Shown: positions 20,758-31,800 of the stretch, piece by piece | Layout of the letters: every line of letters starts with the position of its first letter | Numbering within the stretch: the stretch's first letter is position 1 | Source: Archivesica marissinica | Lineage: Eukaryota; Mollusca; Bivalvia; Venerida; Vesicomyidae | Assembly: GCA_014843695.1 (NCBI GenBank) | Contig: CM026401.1 | Span: 44,713,485 to 44,777,484, forward strand | Reading direction: 5' to 3' | DNA length: 64,000 bases | The notes under the pieces: generated by a model | What the model was told of the DNA's origin: nothing | Database searches by the model: none | The model's input: only the letters and a program-made list of their open reading frames with translations | Program-made: the position numbers and the translations under genes

Positions 20758-21099
20758 TCAGGATTTTCCACCAGTCCTTTGAAGAGAGAGAGAGCTAGAC
20801 TTTAGTTTTTCAGATAAGGTTAGATAATAATTTATTTTTTTGTCCTTAATTAATGCTACCGTTGCATTTCTTATTTGTCTGAACTTGTTCCAATGGTGCT
20901 GAGATTGTGTGTGTTTTGCTTTACGGTTTGCTCGTTTCCGTTTTCGAATATTGAGTTTAATTATTCTATCAATCCATGGTGGTTCGTGTGTGTTTATTCG
21001 AATGTCATTGTTTGGAATGCATTGCTTCGAAATAGTTGTAATTGCTTTTGTTATATTTCGAACGTACACATCTACATTTTGATGTTTCAGTTTGTCCAA
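20758..21099 (-). pseudogene. LINE-A linker between endonuclease and RT
   Basis: Open stretch with PPWIDRIIKLNIRKRKRANR, the basic region usual between endonuclease and RT in CR1-type ORF2. A frameshift near 20740 cuts it from the RT. The spacer 21100-21221 holds out-of-frame endonuclease/linker remnants. Confidence 0.72.
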
Positions 21100-21221
21100 T
21101 TCTCTGATTTCAGTTTGTCTCTAAGAAGGTTGTAGTCCCCTTGGTCATACTTCCAAATAGTTCAAGTAAAACTGTTATACTTTGGTTTATTATAACTAAA
21201 TACGCCAAACACTGGACAATG

Positions 21222-22229
21222 CTATCTTATATCTTGATGTAAACAAGGTTCACCCACACCTGCTAACATAACACACCCTGGGTTGGAAGTAAACAACAGA
21301 TCAATGACAGATGAGGAGTGTTCTGTAAAGTGTGTTGGTTCATCTATCAGCTGCACTAGGTTATTTTGTCGGCATATCGTTTCTACTTTCCTGGCAGTAG
21401 CTTGAGAAAGTATATTTAAATTGAAGTCCCCGGTTATAATTATATCCGAAATCCCAGAATCACAAGCTAGACCAATTGATTCTTCAAGTAAAGAATGATA
21501 GATGGCATCCGAGTTGGGCGGACGATAGAAATTACCAAATAGAACGCTTCTGTTAGTGGTCATTTTTAGTTCTATCCATACACATTCAAGACGATTAGGT
21601 TCCAAGTCCCTTCTCCGTATATAGGCAATCGATTCCTTAATGTATACTATAACACCGCCATGACTATCATGTCTTCGATCCTTGCGTTCTGGTGTATGAT
21701 AAGAGGTAAAAACTAAGTCGCTAGTTGCTACTGAATTACTTAGCCATGTTTCAGTGAATGCTAGTATATCAAAGTTTAGAAGTTCTGTTGTCAAGATATC
21801 CACTTTATGCTGTAAGCTTTGGACGTTATAGTGTATAACTGAGAGGTTATGTGGTATATTTATAAAATTTGAAATACTGATATTAGTAACAGAGTCTGTC
21901 GTGTCCGAGGATACTGAAGATGCAGGCCCAGGATGTGGGTGCACATCACCCGACAAAAGTAAGAGCATTACCAACCAAGCAGATAGTACAAAACACATGC
22001 TAGTAATAATAGTTTTCACAAACGACGTGTTTTTTATATATTTCAATCTAGCAATGTATTTTGTGTATGGGAAATTAATTGTCGAAGCAATATTTGAAGA
22101 ATCATGAATTTGTCTGTTTATAGATAATGTGTGGGTTGTGTTTAAGAAGATGGAAACAACTATAATTAAATTCATTGTGCATGCGAATCTAAAGTTGCAT
22201 CTGTAGACTTGCATGACGACGTTTGGCAT
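21222..22229 (-). pseudogene. LINE-A APE-type endonuclease
   Basis: 335 codons: N-terminal hydrophobic stretch, SGDVHPHPGP (about residue 95), then IHYNVQSL, FTETWLS, GGVIVYIKE, NFYRPPNS and ITGDFNLNIL. The C-terminal catalytic SDH segment is lost to a frameshift after LHQDIR. In an active element it would nick target DNA to prime reverse transcription. Confidence 0.85.
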
Positions 22230-23123
22230 GTAATTCGATTTAATTACGAAATTGTCAGAAGTGATATCAAAAACAGGTCAATCGTCGTCAAGTGCAAGTT
22301 TAGTTGTATGTAAATTGTTATGTAAGATGATGCACAGACATTGTAATGAGATTCCACAGACTCCAAACCATGACTACTGTCGCCACTACATTCAACCGAG
22401 AGATAACAGCATTTAATTAATAATAAAGCGAGAGAGAGAAAGACAAAAAGATTAGTAACTATCATATTAAAAAGCAAAGAGGAGACCACAGTAAATGTAC
22501 TTTAAAGATGTTGTTCAAGACCAAACATACTAAGCTTTCGTGCCTTTAAGTACTTGTTCAAATAACTAAATAGATGCAGACAACACATAGCAATATACAT
22601 GCTCAATTACATTTTCACAATGTCCATGTTTAACTTTGTAATCTAAAGTAGGAAATATTGTATTCAAAGTTTTCCAAAAATGAATAAGAACCCATTGTAG
22701 TTGTTGATTTGTTCGTAGGAGTGAAAAATGTTAATAATCAAAAAGTACCGAATTTAAATTTTGGAACATCAACATACAATCCCAACTTAAATATATTAAT
22801 AAAACCAATAGGTAATGAATACTAGAGACCGATTATCTAACTCTATCACATTTTTCAAGTTAATTACAGGAACTGTTTACGTTCGAACAATAACGGTAAT
22901 TTGAGACACGGGATATAGGCCCTACCGTAACTATTCATAACTAATTAGTAGGTGTATTCATACGTCATTCTATATTTAACAAGTTTACACGTCATGCGCT
23001 ACCTAATATAATTATAATGATTGAAACTCCGTACGTACGCAGTATAGTCACTGTTATGGTGTATCAGATACTCTAAACGAATTCCATTATTACCTTTAGA
23101 TTCCATGAAACTTAACAAGTCGT

Positions 23124-23681
23124 TCAAAAACAGAGAAAATAAAATGGGTGAGAGATTTCCCCCTGACGCACCCCACAGTCACACGCAAACATGGGAGAAA
23201 ATGTTCCCTTTAACTGAATACAAGACTTGACATTATCGTACATATTGCGAACTATTCTCAGAAATTGTCCATCTATGCCATTTTCTATTAGTTTATGAAA
23301 TAACTGAGCCCTTGGCAAGTTATCAAAAGCGCGGGGAAAATCTACATAGGCAATAAAAGGTTTACGTTTCTGTGTTTGTAGAAGATTTACTAAAAAGTTC
23401 AAGGTAAATACGTGGTCTATTGTAGAATAATTTTTCCGGAAGCCCGCTTGATTTTCATGTATTATATTGTATGTATCTACAAATTTAGTCAGCCACTCAT
23501 TTAAGACACCAGTAAAACGTTTCCCTAAATTACTAAGTATTGTGACTGGTCGAAAGGATTCAGGTGACAAAGCAAAACCTTTTCCTTTATAAATTTGGAT
23601 AATATAGCCCTCAGACCAAGTAGTAGGTATAATTCCTGTATCCAGAATTAAATTAAAAAGTTTAACATATAAAGGTAGCAT
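23124..23681 (-). pseudogene. LINE-B reverse transcriptase, N-terminal part
   Basis: Motifs IPTTWSEGYIIQIYKGKG, FRPVTILSNLGKRF, NQAGFRKNYSTIDHVF, YVDFPRAFDNLPR (second codon normally F..KAFD) and CGVRQG; after that a 1-nt loss in a C run shifts the frame, and LINE-A starts 58 bp further on. Confidence 0.85.
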
Positions 23682-23767
23682 AATGTCTTTAGTAGATTTT
23701 ACATATTCATTACTAATTTTATCAGAGTTACTTTTCGCTTTTCCGTTTTTACATTTATTAATAATGT

Positions 23768-24556
23768 TTAAATTTCTACTTCTGTAAAAGGAGTATTAAG
23801 TATATTGTCATCATTTAATAAGTTAGTTTGGTCAGCTCGAATATCGTCGTTATCATTTGCTCTAGAATTTGCAGTTTTAAAGTAGTCATAGAGCTCATCA
23901 ACTGTAGGTGTTTTACTATGACCATTTGAAGAAAGGTTATTAAAAAATTTCCAATGCGATTTAGGATCTGTTTTTTGCATTTGTCTAAGTTTTGACTCAT
24001 TGATAAAATTGTGTTTATTTAAATAGAACGTCATAGTATGTTTATAATCCTTGCTCGCTCGGTTGAGTACACATCTATTGTAGTCATTTCTATTCAAACT
24101 AAACTGCTTACGCGTGCGATTGTAAATAATTCGTTTGTTGCGACAGCGAGGCCCGTACCAGGGTTTGTGTTTGGTCTTATTTGGACCCTGAGTATTTTGT
24201 CTGCGACATTCATTAGATGTATGAGAAGATGTAAACGTTAAATTCGCCGATTCATCGAACATATTTACCATACTCGCAATGATATTATTCAGTTCAGTTT
24301 TCTGATCGCCATGATTAAATGTGAAATTATTTAGTAATTCATCAACGGCTGCAACGTTATGAAGGTCAACATTGTGTTCAAAGTCGTCTATTTTTTTATT
24401 ATCCCATCTGGGTATTTTACTCCGGGTATGCGTGTCATCAGATTTGATGTTTACGTATTCAACAGAATAATTGATATTTAAAGACAGCAGAGAATGACCG
24501 TCTGAAAAAATACAGACGACTTCTTTGATATTAAAATCAATTACATTTTTGAGCAA
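23768..24556 (-). pseudogene. LINE-B endonuclease C-terminus and linker
   Basis: 262 codons, begins with the end of the endonuclease (SDGHSLLSLNIN, equivalent to the SDH motif), then Lys/Asn-rich linker with KHKPWYGPRC and KTDPKSHWKFFNNL, the usual run-up to RT. Confidence 0.75.
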
Positions 24557-24774
24557 GCTAGCAGACGATATCGAATAGTCAATAACCGACGTATTTTTAA
24601 AAGTAAAGTCACCAATTCAGCCATTTAAAATGAATAAATTCATTCGAATTTTTACAGATATCAATTAATTTTCGACCTATAGCATGGGTTTGTTGTCACG
24701 TGACGTACGTAAGTTACTCATGGTAAGCATATTTATAGTTTCAGCCTGGTTAAAGAAATTAACAGCATCTTCAT

Positions 24775-25302
24775 CTAAGTTAAAATATTAGCCAAACAAT
24801 CATCAGATTCCGTAAAATCATCAAGAGATGCATTGTGGGCATTCGCATCCCCGGTTAATAAGATATTATCATATAAGTTGCACATATCAACAATTTCATT
24901 TACAAAAGTCAACAATTCATCTTGGTTAAAGTATTTTAAAGACTCCGGGGGAATGTACATTACTCCAATCATCAAGTCATTTTCAGCACTTAAAACAGAT
25001 GTTTTAACCCTAAGCCACATCATGTAATCAGAATCAGATTTAACTACTTCTACATGATCATACAAATTGTTTTTTAAAATAACACAAATACCACCAGATA
25101 TTCCGACAAATGCCTGTTTTCTTGGTTGTTTCAATGTTTGGTAATTATTAATATTAATTTCATCATATTGGTCTATTTTACACTCAGTACAACAGAAAAT
25201 GTCAAAAGTTTCCACCATTTCAATAAATTCTGGATAGTTTAATCTAGATTTAATACCGCATACGTTCAGAGATCCAATGTTCAATGTTTTGAAATGATTC
25301 AC
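24775..25302 (-). pseudogene. LINE-B APE-type endonuclease, N-terminal part
   Basis: Starts MNHFKTLNIGSLNVCGIKSR; catalytic Glu in FCCTECKID; GGICVILKN; MYIPPES; LLTGDANAHN (Asp/Asn pair). Breaks off at 24775 by frameshift. Confidence 0.85.
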
Positions 25303-25411
25303 ACTGTCAGGAAAGGCAAGGGTTCACTGGCCTCTGAGTGTCCTATGTAACTGGTCTGACCTGTCCAGTATCAATAGATTCACTATGTGATGGTCCAAAA
25401 CAATATAAATA

Positions 25412-25552
25412 GGGTCGACATTCATACGACGCTTGTCTATTTGTTGAAGTACTCAGTTGTTGAGGCAAATATTGGAAAATAAATTATAACATATAATAGG
25501 AAATTACATTCTGCAGACATTTGCGTCTTCACCGATGTAATGTCGCTTTAAA
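25412..25552 (-). repeat. ~140-bp dispersed terminal repeat, right of inverted pair
   Basis: Reverse complement of the 15904-16041 repeat, ending at GTCGCTTTAAA. With the left copy it encloses the whole LINE nest (9.6 kb). Confidence 0.75.
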
Positions 25553-25727
25553 TATTGAGCATTCAAATAAACAATGAAATGCACCACCAATAGATGTATT
25601 ACAAAGCGTACATATGCGTATTGAAAGTACAGTCCCATTCTAGCTTCCAGTTTCTACAGGAAATTTATAAACATATTTACAATGATCGAATAAGAAGCTA
25701 TACATGTGCTTATTATAACTCGCTTAC

Positions 25728-25847
25728 ATGGGCAAATTTCGCAGAGCCAGGGGCAGTTGATGGCTGCTTGCGTATTGGAAGAGCAAGATGCTTTGTCAAA
25801 TGGAGGATTTCCACAGAGTGAGTTGTCGCCATCCTCGTAACATTCCA
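25728..25847 (-). CDS. Gene 2 exon 7: ShK-type module
   Basis: TCAAAG|TGGAATG to CCCAT|GTAAGC, 120 nt. Six Cys spaced C-7-C-9-C-9-C-3-C-2-C, ending NCPWLCEIC. If the donor were unused, the frame would run 24 residues to a stop at 25654; the conserved donor argues against that. Confidence 0.85.
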
Positions 25848-28800
25848 CTTTGATACATGAAAATATTCTATAAATAGTTATTTCATAGTTACAAATATAG
25901 TTTTGTTGTTTGTTCGGTCGAGTTTTACACCTGCATCAGCACCAGTTTGGGTTATATCGCCGGCGGACATTTTACTTAACAACACCTTTCCTAGGCAGGC
26001 TTCAGTGGTTAACCAGCACCTGGTGCACACCCATTTGTTAGAAACTGCCAACGTTTTCATATAAAAGGGGAACGGTCTGAGAGGGGTTCGAACCCGTGAC
26101 CATCAGTGATGATATGGTATACAAGTCTGATACCTTAACCATTCGACAGCGGAGGCGGACTACAGATATATTTAGTTTTCTTAGAGATTCCAAAGGAGTT
26201 TCACGAACAGAGAAAGATGCAATTATGTAGATATAAGTTAGATAACAAAAAACAACAATCTCCACCTCAACTAAAACCACAGGCACAAGTCACATTTTTG
26301 CCCTATGGTCATATAGTAAGTAATGCTTATAATTATAACTCTGTTTAAAACATAAATATAACGCTGCTTTGCGTAGTGATGGCATGATAATTTAGTAACG
26401 TCATGAAAATTTGCGCTGATCGTTGGCGCCAAAATGAAAGCAGCAATAGTCTCGCTTAATAGCAAAATTCCAAAACTTGCTTCATAAAATATGGTACTAA
26501 ATCACAACTCATGTAAAATCCTATATATATATTACAATGTTCTTACTTTCATAGAATAGCCAAATTCAATACCTTGCCAGAGAAAAATTTCAACCGAGGC
26601 AATCTAGGGGGTCCGGGGGCATGTTCCCCCTTAAAATTGTTGGAGTATAGAAGCGATTTCCTGCGTTTTCTGATTTAATGAGTTTAGACGTATAATTATG
26701 TACTGACCATTCAGCTCTCTAGCAGTGAACATTTTATACAGCAACGGGATAATTTTCTGCATTTTAGTTATTTAATTTTTCATTTATTTTTGTTTGCTTT
26801 GGAACTTTTAATCGAGGAAGCTGCCTCGGTGCACCTCAGTGTGGCTACGGGCCTGGTCTCTGTGTTTTAGACATGTTGTATTAAGCTGACTTGCGAAAGG
26901 TGGGTTTTTAGTTTATTAATCATATTATAGCGCCCTAGAACGTGTATTTTTACATGAAAAGGGCGCTCAAGAAATCTGGTAAAATAATAATTATTGCAAA
27001 TCAATATAAAATAAGTCATACAGAAAAACAATACAATACATATTATGAAAATACAAATGGTTTGTGCCTCGGTGTTCCGCCGTGTGGCTACGGGCCTGAC
27101 GTTAACCAACATATAAATGTGTCTTGTACTTACGATCACACCGTTTATCAGAGTAGCTCTTTACGTTCTTGTTGCATTCACAGTCACAACTTGCAAGGTT
27201 TAAGGTTCCACCATTTTTGCAAAATTGTACAGAACAGCCTACAAAAATATATTTTCGTATACATTTCTTGTAACCTTACCTCCTGTCAGATGGGTTCAGC
27301 TAAGAGAGGTCTCACATTAGACACCACATACGTGCATATATCCAGTCCAATAGCCGACAGGTGGGACAATATTAAACTGTCACTATAGCAATTATATTCA
27401 TTTTACTTTCTTTTCAATGAAGCATCTATTTTTTCAATAAATATGCGATAACAGGCACACCAACTACAACCATGTTAAGATGTGGTGAACATTTTGTAAT
27501 ATGTGTTCTCCGCATCTATTTGAACAAGGACCTCTGTCTGTTGCCGAGTGGTTAATAGCGTGGACTTCAAATCACTTGCCCCTCACCACTGTAGGTTCAA
27601 ATCCCACCTGGGGTGTAGAACGTTTTCTCGTCTAGTATAGGTTTTATTGCTATCTGTTCCAGTTACACTTTACAGTGTCATCAATGTTATGAAAGTTTGT
27701 GAAAATATGTCATCCCACACCCTTCTAACACATTCTCAAGCTAGAAAAAAACTATGGGCCTCTTTCTGTATCATTGCACTATCCTCCAAAAATCTAAAAT
27801 GACTAATCTCTTCAAGCTCTTCGCTCAAATGGGCAACATGTAGCGACGATAAATAAACGTAAAAAAACCAATGCCAAGAAGATATTTTATTTAAGTTTAA
27901 GTTAATACAACGCTTAAATATTGGGCATTCGATAACACTCTTAACAGGGTGAGAAGATACTTATATTTACATTAATTATTCTTTTCAATGTGACAAAGAA
28001 AAAAAACACAATTTCCAATTAAAAGGTATTTAGTCAAATTTGCGACTTACCGTGTGGCGGGGACCTGGTAATTAGACCATCCTTGGAACAGTGTAAACTG
28101 TAAGACACGCCTTTTCACGCGAAGGTTGCCTTACACTGCGAATGCGCATGCCCGTAACTTCGAGTGCGCATGTCAGTTGCATATCATTAGCTGGAAACCC
28201 TCATACGAAAGTGTATGCAATCAGGGCACATACGTTCATCGAGGGAAATGCAATAGCGATGTAAATATATTTACCACACAAAGTAGATGTGGAATCACAA
28301 TGCTTTGAACAATTTCCACATGAAGGTCCAGGTATATATGGTTTCGCAATCGAGCCATCGTTGCCACTGAATATACAAATCGAAATGAAACAATCATACA
28401 GTGCATAAAATGGTCACACAATTTACAAGCTGAAGTAGAACGCAGCATATATTCATTCTGCAATAATATCTCCAAAACAGGCGAAGAATTGATTGCAATG
28501 CGTGTCTCCGTGGCCTAGTGGTTAAGGCGTCCGCCTACGGAGCGGGAGGTCGAAGGTTCGAACCTCGTCATAGGTTTGTTCTGATATGGCCGGTTGGTGA
28601 GCCGCCAGCTAGTTAAATAATGGTTACCGATTGCCTACCAGCATGTCGCCAGGCTTACACGCATAGGATTCGGGAAGTACTGATGTTCATAAGAAGAGGT
28701 GTCTCATAAGTCAGAACTGGCTGGCCCTTTAGATAGGGGTGACACTAAAATAAATAAACACTTTACACATATTTGATAGATTTATAAAATACATACATTA

Positions 28801-31800
28801 CAAACGGGTATAAGTGTATGTTATCTGTTCAATTTTAATGCATTATAAATTATATCATTTTATGCAATAATTGTGCTTACCCCTGGCGCATATCACTTAC
28901 CCGGGACCGTAGTTGCACACATAGAAGTATGTACTGCCACACTTAGAAGACCCGCATCCAACAAGAGATGTTGTTGCCCAGACCAACTTTAACATAATTC
29001 AAAATGCATTATTATTTATAAACAACGGCAAGACATATATTATTTCATAAATAATGCATTTCGAATGTCTAACATGGACCAATATAATGCTACTAGCGAA
29101 TAAATATGCTACTTTGTCGGCGGGGCAAAATTGAACAGCCATAAAATAAACGGGTACTAGCTGTTGTTTGTTTCCTATATCTAATCCCGATTAGAATATG
29201 TTTTGAAAGACAGTCGTAGCTATAGTTCAACATGTGTGTGGGCGTTATTATGAAGTTCATTCCATTTCTGATAAAACAAGGCATACTGGAACCAGAACTG
29301 GGGCTAGTAGCAATGAAACTGTGTGACTTGTAAATAAACTGAAACCACTCCAATAGTCATCTATCTTTATCTGAAAAAGGCAGTCTATTATGAATGTTGG
29401 AGCACTAAGTACTGGTAAACAATTGGAGCCTGCCCAGGAAAGGTGATGTTAGGTAAACTGCCCGTCGCTGATATGAGCAATCGGTAGCGACGATAAATAA
29501 ACTTTAAAAAATAGTCATCTATATCAACAGCCGCATATCATGAAACACGATGACTTCCCAATGGTTGCTATTGATACAGAAGATTCTAATGAAATACCAA
29601 AATCAGGGTACAATGGTGGTATGTAGTTTATTGAAGTGTATGTACCATGTACCTGATTGTACGGCACGCTACTGCAAGCAATTTAATAACTTGTTTTTCT
29701 TTTACGTTTATTTATCGTCGCTACCGGTTGCCCATATGAGCGACGCCTCCTGAAGAGATCAGTCGTTTTAGATTTTTGGAGGATAGTGCAATGATACAGA
29801 CTGATACCCATTCCAGAGACTCATATTGTTCTTTTACGTGCACGATGTACAGCACCGACACGAGACCTCGGTTTCTTCAGGAGGCGTCTCTCATATGGGC
29901 AACCGATAGCGACGATAACTAAACGTAGCAAACACACACGACTATATCAAATGTAAAATCTATTATTATAAATATTATTATTATGATTTGTAGCACATCT
30001 CTGCGACTGTATCTCAAGTCTTCATACAAAGCATACCTGTGTGTAATGGCCCACCGCGCTATGTATGTTGTTTATGCTGCCGAATTTAAACGTGGATACT
30101 TCCTTGTACCACAGATCTATGATTGCATCCCAGGCCATTGGTGAATGGCTTGTAACGATATTCTGTCCTACAGTAAATTGTCCTGCAATAAATAATGCAT
30201 GATTTGCTTTAGCTATTTCGTGTTTGGTACTCTTGTCGCAGCAGGAAACTTCATATATAACGTTATTGTTACAGAACAGAACTGAAGATATGGATGTCCG
30301 ATTAGCGCAGTGGTTAGCGCGCTCGCTTCTCACCAATGCGACCCGGGTTCGATCCTCGGACAGGGAAGTATGTGAGATGGTACGATGGTCGCCAGATCGG
30401 ACAGGTGGGTTTTCTCCGGGTACTCCGGTATCCTCTCACATGAATGACCACATATACGCTTTCATCCGAGCCAACGAGAGCGATTAATATAAGTTGTTAA
30501 AACTTGCTTCGCAATCGTTGTAAAATAAATAAAGTATAAAAAAACAACAACAAAAAAGCAGAAGATATAGTTTATTCTACTTAAGCGTTACATAGTTCAT
30601 CACAATAACCTATCTCTGTGTGATATACCAACTTATATGCTACTTAGCATCAGCGTCGTTAGTTTCAAAGCTCATCAGAAGGCGTTTATAATACACCGGT
30701 GTTCTATATATACATTATGTATGATTAAGAACGCGTGGAAGATGTGATAGCGCTGTGGTAGCGGGTTCGCTTCAGGTGTAAACAGGTCTTGACTTCGAGC
30801 CCAGCAGTAGCCGTTACGGTTGTGCCATTAGGCAATGCATTTAAGTTCCACGTTGCCTCTTCTCTCTCCCTCGTAGCGCTGGATTCTAACATGAATAAGC
30901 TCTCGATAGTGATTAATTATCAGTTGTAAGAATTGGTTTCGCAATCGAGCTAAACTAAATTTGTATAAAGTAAGAACTCGTACTAAGCGGACAAACAATA
31001 AATACTGAGTCGACCACACGGTGACGCTGAAAGTGTACGAATATGATATATATATTTCACCGTGAATTATTTCAAAATATTCTTGAAATCTTCCCTGTAA
31101 GCCTATTTTGTAAAAAAAAGGTAAAAGTAAAGTGTTTGTTTATTCTGTGTCACCCCTATTGAAAGGGCCTGCCATTTCTGACTTATGAGACACCTCTTAT
31201 GAACATCAGGTACTTCCCACCAATCCTATCCCCATGAAGGTCAGGCGCCTGGCTGATAGGCAATCGGGAACCATTATTTAACTAGCTGACTGCTCACCAA
31301 CCAGCCATATCAGAATGAACCCCTGACGAAGTTTGAATCTATTGTATACTGTAGTGTAGAACATATCTTATTGCAAGCTTATTTTCACATATCATGTAAT
31401 TTACTTTCATACATACACAGCATTGGACAATAGTATGGTATAAGTTAGATAACGTACGTCATATACATGTACCAAACACGCCCATTTTACTTTACGAGTT
31501 ATATATACGTAAATACAATGATTATACATGAACAACAGACGGATCTGTAGTGCAGTGGTAACACGCTGGACTGGTAATCCAGGGATCACAGGTTCGATCG
31601 CCCGTCTGACCCTAATAAAATTAACACGTCTTTCAGATGGGACATTAAACCGAGGTCTCGTGTCGGTGCTTTACACCGTGCACGTTAAAAGAACCAGAGG
31701 ATACTCTGGAATGGTTCTCTGTCTGAATCATTGCATTATCCTCCAAACATCTAAAATGACTAATCTCTTCAGGAGGCGTCGCTCATATGGGCAACCGGTA

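Larger units (their letters stand above)
18260..23065 (-). mobile_element. LINE-A, CR1-like non-LTR retrotransposon inserted in LINE-B
   Basis: A 4.8-kb unit bounded by the 163-164 bp direct repeat. Order on the minus strand: 5' region (22230-23065), APE endonuclease ORF with GDVHPHPGP leader motif, linker, RT with C-terminal domain, 3' UTR (18260-18652) ending AAATAAATAATGTTTAAAC. The SGDxHPxPGP motif is typical of CR1-group ORF2 proteins. Frameshifts near 20740 and 21150-21220 and an altered RT active site show that it is inactive. Confidence 0.87.
23066..25302 (-). mobile_element. LINE-B, 5' half
   Basis: Contains endonuclease, linker and RT fingers/palm up to GVRQG, where LINE-A interrupts. 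ORF2 start Met at 25302. Frameshifts lie near 24570-24770 and 23690-23760. The 23066-23228 part is the right copy of the direct repeat. Confidence 0.85.

Noticed and set aside
28504..28576. Arg-type tRNA gene
   Set aside because: Clear A and B boxes, but the ends do not pair as an acceptor stem and the sequence continues into a repeated SINE-D body.
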